A stretch of 27,658 nt of DNA from Usnea hakonensis (lineage: Eukaryota; Ascomycota; Lecanoromycetes; Lecanorales; Parmeliaceae). Of this stretch, positions 20,793-27,658 are shown one piece after another. Position 1 is the stretch's first letter. Each line of letters begins with the position of its first letter. Both the position numbers and the translations under genes were made by a program. The stretch lies in NCBI GenBank assembly GCA_013423325.1, contig BLJB01000741.1:879-28536 (forward strand). Direction: 5' to 3'. The notes under the pieces were generated by a model. It did no database searches. It had not been told where the DNA came from and saw only the letters and a program-made list of their open reading frames with translations.

Positions 20793-23700
20793 TTATAAAT
20801 ACTATTTAATCGTAATATTATTATTATTTTTTATTATTATATCTAGATCCTTTTTTTAATCCTTTAGTCTAACTAAGCCTAATAGTACTATTCTATTAGA
20901 TAACTAATTAATTTTCTACGACTAGATTAAAATAATCTTAATAGGGCTTAATAATAAGAATATTCTATTAAAAGTAGTTACTAAAGATCTAGACTAAATA
21001 TAAAAGGTATTCGAAATAGCCTTTACTAATAATAATATAGAGATTACGGACTTATAAAATAAGTATAACTAATTAGAAATCGATATTATTATCTAGCTAG
21101 AGAAGTATTAATAAGAGTTTAATATTTCTATTATTAACTATTAAGAGTAAATTATAGACCTTAACTAGTAATTTATCTACGCCCTTAATTCGGGCCCCTT
21201 ATAAACTAACTCTAAGGTACTATTTTCTAAGCGCTCTATAAAGAGTCCCGATCTACCCCTTTATTTAGAGGATTAGGCTACCTTAGAATAATAGCTTATA
21301 AAACTTAATTTTAAGCTAAAAGATAATACGGACTAGTATCTAACTAAAGCGTTTAAGGTCTAATACGCCTATAGGCGTCTTAAGGGGAAAACTAGAAACT
21401 AGATATACTTAAAGATAAATAAGAATAGTACGACCTATATTAAGAATATTAAAGAATTTATCGTAGCCTTATACCTAAATTTTAGGGACTTAGATATTAA
21501 GAATACTATATAATAATATATTCTAAAACTATAATAGATAAATAAACTATTTTTAGAATATCTATCCTTATTTCTCTCTAAAATTAATAATACTAGATTC
21601 AATAAAAAGACCTAGAAATTCTATCTCTAGAACGGCTTATATTAAGAGTTCTCTAATTATTTAGTAAATATAAGAGTCTCTAAATTTAGCTTTAATAAAC
21701 TAGTCGATAAATACTAGTATAGGAATACTTAGGACTAATAATATAGAGAGCGTTTTAATAAATTAGGCTCTAAGATAATCTAATTTATTACTAACTCTAT
21801 ATCTATATTAATAGTATATATCTATACCCCTAAAGGGTATATATATATATTTACTAATAATAGAAATATAGCTATAGATCTATTAAAGATAGGCTCTAGG
21901 CCTTAGGGACCCCTTATAATAGAAGAGAAATAACGCTATCGCGATAACTAGCTCTATCTATACTATAGGGAGTCAAGGTATTATACTACTAACTATAATA
22001 AGAAACTATTAAATCGTACTAATATTTATTTAGTTATAACTATATCTACCGCGCTAGCGACTCTAGAAGGGGATAAGTTAAGAAAAGCGTAGTCTCTATA
22101 TACTATTATATATAGAGATAGTCGATTATTAAATAACCTCTCTTAAGATTAAACTCTAATATTTTAAAAATCTTAATTTCTAAACTTTATTCTAATAATT
22201 ACTTTATATTAAGATATAAGGTAGAATTAAATAAAATAGATTATATAGTTAAAATACTACTTAATACTAGAGCTTCTTCTAAGAGTTTTATTAATACGAT
22301 TTATATATAAATTAATAAAATATCCTTAACCCCCCTTATAACCCTTAGAGATCTAGATAGATTTAATAAAAAGCCCGCTACTTCCGGCCCTATTATCTAT
22401 ATTATCTATTATAATTTCCTTATTTTAGATTATAAACTAATTCTTATAATCTTTTATATTATAGACCTTTCGGGCTAAAATATTATTATCGGCCTCCTAT
22501 AAATAGAAAAATACGAGGTTAATCTTTATTTTAGGGTAGATAGGAATATGCTCTCCTTTAAGGGGGTAATCTTAAAGTCTACTAAAGGTCCTTCTATTTC
22601 GCTTCTAATCTTTAGAATCTTAATATTTACCCCTTTAGAAATTAAGTCTCTACTAATCTATATCTTAACCCGAAGCTATAAAGACTAATAGTAATAAGCG
22701 AGGCTCTTTACTAATTTAATCGTAGCCGCCTTACGGGCTATTAACCCCCCTCGACCCCCTAAGGAATCTAAGTCTAAGCTCTTATTAATTTATATTATAA
22801 AGGCTATACCCTTTACGCTTTTAAATAAGAAGCTAGATATGGAAATCTTTACTACTATAATATAGAATATTAAAAAGGCTCTTAAATCGAAAATTCGAAT
22901 TAACCCTAGTATTATCCTTTTTAAAGAATACTATAAATACCTAGATATTTTCTTCTAAATAGTAGCCGATAAGCTACCCCCCTATTAGGAAATTAACTAT
23001 AAAATTAAATTAGCCCCTAGAATTTAGCCCCTATTCGGGCCCTTATATAATATATTTAAGGGAGAATTTAAAGTTTTAAAAAAATTCCTAGATAATAATT
23101 TTATAAAGGGATTTATTCGCCTTAGTAAATCTTTAGCCGTATCCCCTATCCTTTTTACCCGTAAACCTAGAGGTAGACTATATCTATATATTAATTATCG
23201 GGTACTTAATACTATTATAATTAAGAATTAATATCTAATTCTTTTAATTTAAGAGACCCTAGCTAGAATTTATTATACTAAGTACTTTACTAAGCTAGAT
23301 ATTATTACTATATTTAATAAAATTAGAATAGCCTTTAGGGAGGAGTAGAAAACTACTTTCTATACTCGTTATAGACTCTATAAATCTCTTATTATAAACT
23401 TCGGGCTTTATAGGGCCCTATCTATATTCTAGAAATATATAAATAACCTCTTATACGAGTATCTAGATAATTTCTATACCGCGTATATTAATAATATCCT
23501 AATCTATAATAATTCTAAAGTCGAGTATATCTAGTATATAAAACTTATACTTACTAGGCTCCGCGAGGTAGGCCTCTAAATCGATATTAATAAATATATC
23601 TTTAGTATAAACGAGATATATTATTTAGGCCTAATAATTACTATCTATAGTATTTAAATAGATCTAGATAAGCTTTTAGCGGTTATTAAATAGCTAATCT

Positions 23701-26133
23701 TAATCTATATTAAGGATATTTAAGCCTTTTTAGGCTTCGCGAACTTCTATTAATAATTTATTAGAGGATTTTTATTATTTACTAAACTACTTATTAAGCT
23801 TACTAAGAAGAAGATTAAATTCTAATAAGATTCTAATTATCGGGAAGTCTTTAATACCTTAAAACTTACCTTTATTACGGCCCTAATCCTATAATATTTT
23901 AATCTAGAAAAGTAGATTATTATTAAGATTAATACTTCTAACGAAATAGTAATAAAGATAATATTCTAATATAACCCTTAAGGGGCCCTTAGGTTTATAG
24001 TCTACTTCTTAACTAAAATATCCTCTATAGAGTATAATTATAAGATCTATAATAAGGAGCTCTTAGTAATTATTTATATTTTTAAGCTCTAGTAATTTAA
24101 ATTTAAAAATATATAAAAGTCTATATCTATAATCTTTAATTATAAAAATCTAGAATACTTTATATCTATTAAGCTCTTTAATTACTATTAAGCCTATTAA
24201 TCTAAGTTCCTTTCTAGATTTAACTTTAAAATTATTTATTATCTAAGTATCTTAAATAGGTATATAGATACTTTAATCTATTAGATTAAGCCCTAAAAGG
24301 ATCTTAGTCTCTAATAGTAAATAATTCTTAAACCCGGGAACCTCGATATCTAAATCCGAGCCTAAAGAAGAGATTCCTCTTAATTTGAATAACGCTATTA
24401 GCCTCTATCTTAGATAGAGAAACTTGGAGATCTACTATCTCTACCTCTAATTTAGAGCTAGACGAGCCTTAATTTAACCCGGAATCTAAACTAGATTTAA
24501 AAGATATTATTTAGTTAGCCTATATAGATAGTAAATAAGTTTAGACTATAATTAATATTCTATAAATAAGTATCTAGAAGCTAAAGGGCTTCCCTCTATT
24601 AGAATATAAACTATATAATAATAGGGTCTACTTTAGAGATAGGCTCTTTATCCCTAATAATAATAAGCTATATTTACGCCTTATTAAACTCGCTTATAAT
24701 ATATCTATAGCGGGTTACCTAGGCCGTATTAAAATCTATAAGGTTTTAATCCGCTTATATTATTAGCCGGGAATTTCTAACTTTATAAAATAATTTATTA
24801 CTAACTACTATAATTACGCCTATACTAAAGTCTTCTATAAAAAGTATCTAGGACTTTTAAGGCCTCTATCTATACTACGAAGATAATAGGCCTATATCTT
24901 AATAGATTTTATTATCGGGTTATCTCTAAATATTAACTATTATAGCTAAGAGTATATTAATATTCTTATAATTATAGACCGGTTAATAAAAATAGTAAAA
25001 TATATCTCTATAAATAGAATTATAATTAAAGATATAGCCCGTACCTTCTATCTTTATATCTAGAAGGACTACGGGCTCCCTTATAATTTTATTATTAATC
25101 GGGGTACGTAGTTCGAGAGTTATTTCTAGTATAAACTATATATTTATTATAAAATTAAGATTAACCTCTTTACTACTTTCTATCTAGAAATAGATAACTA
25201 GATTAAGCGAGCTAATATAATATTAGAATAATATCTAAGGGTCTTTATAAACTTTTTTTAAGATAACTAGATAAAATAGCTCCTTTTAGCTAAATTTATT
25301 ATTAATAACTACTTTTTAAAAGCTACCTAGTTTACCCTATTCTTTATAAATTTAAATTAGTACCCCTATATAGGTTTTAAATCTAGCTCCTATTAGAAAG
25401 ATCGTATTATAAATTACTAGTAACTTAAGAACTAGCTATATACTAACGGCTTCGCCCTATAAATAGACTATATTAATAAAACTATAAGTATCTAAATAAT
25501 ATTTATTTAGGCCTCTTAAAAAGAATTTACTAATTAAAACTAATAACCTATATCTAAATATTAAGCCCGTAACTTAGTATAGCTAGATACTAGAAATCTA
25601 TAGTTCTAGTATACCTCTAAGAAGCTTTTAGAGAAATTTAAGAGACCCTTCCCTATTATTAAAAATATTAGAACTTATATCTATTAATTAGAGCTCCCTC
25701 TAAGTTAGTCCTATTATAATATCTTTTATATTAACCTCTTATAATCTATAGCTTCTAATCTAATCTTTAGCTAAATCTCCCCGGTCCCGTTTTCTTCCCT
25801 TAACGCCTAAAATCGAGATATCTAGATTATCGAGTTAATCGAGAATAATAAAATAGAGCGCGGTACCCTAAAATTTAGAATTAAATAAAAAGATATTTAC
25901 TACTATATTTAGGAATCTTTTAAATATATTTATACGGCCTCTAAGGCCCTAGATAACTATTTTAAATAATACCTAGAACGCGCTAGCTATACTACTTAGA
26001 TCGTATATAAAAAAAACCTTAATAATTTTAATATAGAATTTAATTCTAATCTAGAAGATAACTTATTTATACCTACCTACTTAGAAAGTACTAAATCTAA
26101 ATTATCCGGAGTCCGATCTTAGGGGGGGGGTAC
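20793..26133 (+). pseudogene. Element B gag-pol with chromodomain, RIP-destroyed
   Basis: A complete internal region of 5.3 kb. Mutated zinc knuckle at 21955-21996; RT box Y-I-N-N at 23484-23495; RNase H at about 24000-24080; integrase zinc-binding region at about 24710-24830 and core from about 24900 (IIDRLIK block). A C-terminal chromodomain at about 25829-25980 has the K-stop-KD (WKD) and stop-ES (WEP) pattern and an ASKALDNYF tail. The chromodomain places it among chromoviruses, which direct integration to heterochromatin. The 3' part may derive from element A by recombination. All catalytic Asp pairs, Trp and Gln codons in CA/TG context have been converted. Confidence 0.75.
26121..26130 (+). 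other. Polypurine tract
   Basis: The purine run aggggggggg ends 3 bp before LTR 3, the expected position of the plus-strand priming tract of an LTR retrotransposon. Confidence 0.6.
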
Positions 26134-26377
26134 TATTACGATTTCTTAATATATATAGTATATAATATTTAAATCTATATTTACTTATTCTAAATATATA
26201 TATCGATTACTAGTATACGGGGTACGGGTATTTAAAGGGTAAATCTCTCGAGCGAACTCTCTTCCTCTTTCTTTCCTCTTCGTATTCGTCTTGTATAACT
26301 AGCCTCCACTATAGTTAGTAGAGCTAAATCATTAATACCAACCCGTACGCCCGTAGATCTCAGTCTGAACCTTGACA
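26134..26377 (+). repeat. LTR 3 (3' LTR of element A)
   Basis: 244 bp. Its start is RIP-converted (tattacga for tgtcacgg), but the last 85 bp keep CA and TG and end ...ccttgaca. It matches LTR 1, not LTR 2, at the non-RIP diagnostic sites, so it belongs to element A. Confidence 0.8.
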
Positions 26378-26400
26378 ATAGCTATACCCGTATATAATGG

Positions 26401-26502
26401 TAATAGTAATAGCAATAGTAATAGTAATAGTAATAGTAATAGTAATAGTAATAGTAATAGTAATAGTAATAGTAATAGCAATAGTAATAGCAATAGTAAT
26501 AG
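26401..26502 (+). repeat. Microsatellite (taatag)17
   Basis: Seventeen 6 bp units, mostly taatag with a few caatag variants. The opposite arm has only a short actatt stretch, so the expansion happened on one arm only. Confidence 0.85.
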
Positions 26503-26551
26503 CGATACGCAATATACTCTTTATAATTGCGCTACGTAATAGGGTGAATTA

Positions 26552-26581
26552 GGGGGGGTTAGGGGGTTTTGGGCTTAAGGG
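26552..26581 (+). other. G-quadruplex-forming motif
   Basis: Four G-runs (7, 5, 3 and 3 G) separated by tta, tttt and cttaa loops satisfy the G3+N1-7 rule. The local sequence ttagggggggttaggggg also resembles degenerate telomere repeat. Confidence 0.5.
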
Positions 26582-26865
26582 CGTAGGTTAGACCCCGGCC
26601 CCGACCCCGGGAACCAGCTCCTTAGGGGACTCCCGGGGCCTAAACCCCGTATCTATAATTAAAACCCCCCTAATTTACCCTATTACGTAGCGTAATTATA
26701 AAGAGTATATTACGTATCGCTATTACGTATACTATTACTATTACTATTTCTATAGCCATTAAATACGGGTATAACTATTAAATACGGGTATAGCCTATAG
26801 CCGGGTATAACGCGTTCTTTTAGCGTAGAGAGGATATATCTATATTACTAGCCTAGATCTACCTA

Positions 26866-26919
26866 GCGGGAGGGGGGGGGGTATATATAGTAAAAGAGAG
26901 AGTATACCTATTAAGACCC
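26866..26919 (-). repeat. Right terminal inverted repeat of the DNA element
   Basis: The reverse complement matches the left end, with most differences of the C-to-T or G-to-A kind. It carries a run of ten or more G at about 26871-26880 followed by tatatatagtaaaag. Confidence 0.6.
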
Positions 26920-26927
26920 TAAAAGTT

Positions 26928-27526
26928 GAAGATTATTAAACTTAAATAATTACTATTAAGTTCGCTAAAAATAATAAAGTTTACTTAATTTCTATAAATA
27001 GCTATAAATAATATATTTACTAGTATTATAATTATTATATCTACTTATTATAATAGAAGAAACTAAGAGATATAGTTAGATATCTATATAGATTATTAGA
27101 AATATATATAAAAAATATAGCTTATAAATTTAAGTAAGTAGTTTAGATTTTAAACATCTAATTATTACGGTAGTAACTCGGATAACTTATAGTATTATTA
27201 ATAACTCTTATCTAGCTATTATCTTAATATTTACTTCTTTAGATAGATTTATTTATTATTTTTATTTATTATAATTATAATCCTATTATTCGGATCTACT
27301 ATTATAAAATAGTAGTAACCCCTAATCTATTTATATAAAGCTACTATATAATTAGCTATAATAACTAGATCTATTAGATATAATTATATTATTAGATTTA
27401 TTAATTACGTTATTACTTTTATCTCTACTTTCGCTATTATCTTTTATTATACTACTCTTATACCTTTACTATAGCCTCTTATAGACTTACTAAAGCCTTT
27501 TATAGAAGAAAATTGATCCTTTTAGT
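26928..27526. repeat. RIP-saturated AT island, right side
   Basis: Nearly devoid of CA and TG until about 27510, where normal composition resumes sharply. No coding sequence or nameable element is seen. Confidence 0.65.
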
Positions 27527-27658
27527 ATGAATGATTTGAACTATATTAGATCGATGATGGAAGGACGATCATTCCAATCCATGGTTGACAGCGGCAACGA
27601 GGCGTACGAGGCACGCAAGCGACTTGGGGTAGGGGCAGAGGGGAGTAGGGCGAACGAT
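27527..27658 (+). CDS. Unidentified ORF, 5' part, runs off right edge
   Basis: ATG at 27527 opens 44 codons without a stop to the window end. The product begins MNDLNYIRSMMEGR and contains a charged segment (NEAYEARKRLGV). CA and TG are normal here, so it lies outside the RIP island. No domain is recognised; it could be a host gene or a young transposon ORF. Confidence 0.35.
   Translation, partial: MNDLNYIRSMMEGRSFQSMVDSGNEAYEARKRLGVGAEGSRAND

Larger units (their letters stand above)
16142..26377 (+). mobile_element. Composite Ty3/gypsy chromovirus insertion with three LTRs
   Basis: The outer LTRs (16142-16387 and 26134-26377) are flanked by the 5 bp duplication atagc (16137-16141 and 26378-26382), so they are the two ends of one insertion (element A). 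A third, more divergent LTR (20548-20792) interrupts A's integrase region and begins element B. Nearly the whole interior is RIP-saturated. Order gag zinc knuckle, RT, RNase H, integrase, chromodomain identifies a gypsy chromovirus. Confidence 0.85.
26384..26774. repeat. Large interior inverted repeat of the DNA element
   Basis: Left arm about 26384-26560 and right arm about 26663-26774. The core arms, 26502-26560 and 26663-26720, pair almost perfectly, and most differences are CA or TG in the left arm versus TA in the right. The left arm is longer because it contains a hexanucleotide repeat. The loop (26561-26662) is GC-rich. Confidence 0.75.
16013..26927. mobile_element. Inverted-repeat (foldback/MITE-like) DNA element hosting nested gypsy copies
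   Basis: An 8 bp direct repeat, taaaagtt, lies at 16013-16020 and 26920-26927. Immediately inside are terminal inverted repeats: gggtggtgataggtgtac at 16021, and on the opposite strand at 26919 gggtcttaataggtatac (14 of 18 identical). Homology continues through a C-run/ttttactatatatac block (left about 16038-16087, right about 26868-26900). Without the retrotransposon the element would be about 650 bp (16021-16141 plus 26383-26919), too short for a transposase, so it is non-autonomous. The 8 bp duplication is compatible with hAT-like or Merlin-like transposition, and GG-start ends with Mutator-like ones; the superfamily is not settled. Confidence 0.7.

Noticed and set aside
20793..20815. Primer-binding site after LTR 2
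   Set aside because: The sequence ttataaatactatt does not match a tRNA 3' end I can recognise, and RIP has probably altered it; self-priming is also possible in chromoviruses.
16390..26130. tRNA or rRNA genes, or a CRISPR array, in the AT-rich stretches
   Set aside because: No cloverleaf-compatible arms, rRNA conserved blocks or regularly spaced repeats were seen; the repeats are LTRs and RIP-mutated gag-pol.

Overview
The window looks like a piece of a filamentous ascomycete (Pezizomycotina) genome. The evidence is a highly reducing polyketide synthase (HR-PKS) with short 53-60 nt introns carrying fungal branch sites, Ty3/gypsy chromovirus elements, and mutation of the repeat-induced point mutation (RIP) type, in which CpA/TpG becomes TpA. 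The AT-rich parts are so depleted in CA and TG that almost no ATG codon is left on either strand.

Layout. 1-272 is the start of an unmutated, unidentified minus-strand ORF that runs off the left edge. 273-2660 is a RIP-saturated AT island with no readable gene. 2661-15514 is a secondary-metabolism-like gene group. It holds an apparently intact NAD(P)-dependent extended SDR reductase (3077-4294, +, three exons), a broken YWTD beta-propeller gene (4733-5793, +), a broken rhodopsin-domain (SAT4-type) membrane protein gene (7223-6006, -), and a broken nine-exon HR-PKS gene (7897-15514, +; KS-AT-DH-psiMT-ER-KR-ACP, about 2379 codons). The last two are head to head over a 673 bp shared promoter that contains a perfect 14 bp palindrome. 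15515-16012 is the PKS 3' flank fading into the next AT island.

16013-26927 is a three-level nested insertion. An inverted-repeat (foldback/MITE-like) DNA element of roughly 650 bp has 8 bp target duplications (taaaagtt). It received gypsy chromovirus A (5 bp duplication atagc), and A received gypsy B inside its integrase gene. Sequence differences among the three LTRs indicate that B's 3' LTR was later removed by recombination within the shared 3' internal region. 26928-27526 is more RIP-saturated DNA, and 27527-27658 is the start of an unmutated plus-strand ORF that leaves the right edge.

The three broken genes share one lesion type. All 18 in-frame stops I find are TAG, the reading frames are otherwise conserved across every intron, and several catalytic motifs carry single G-to-A changes. 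This fits moderate RIP (perhaps leaking from the flanking repeats) acting on a once-functional polyketide cluster. Two lesions are not of this type: a 22 bp tandem duplication before the ACP, and a one-base loss in the rhodopsin-domain gene. The reductase has no such damage.

All counts were made by eye and all family assignments are from motif recognition, without database searches.
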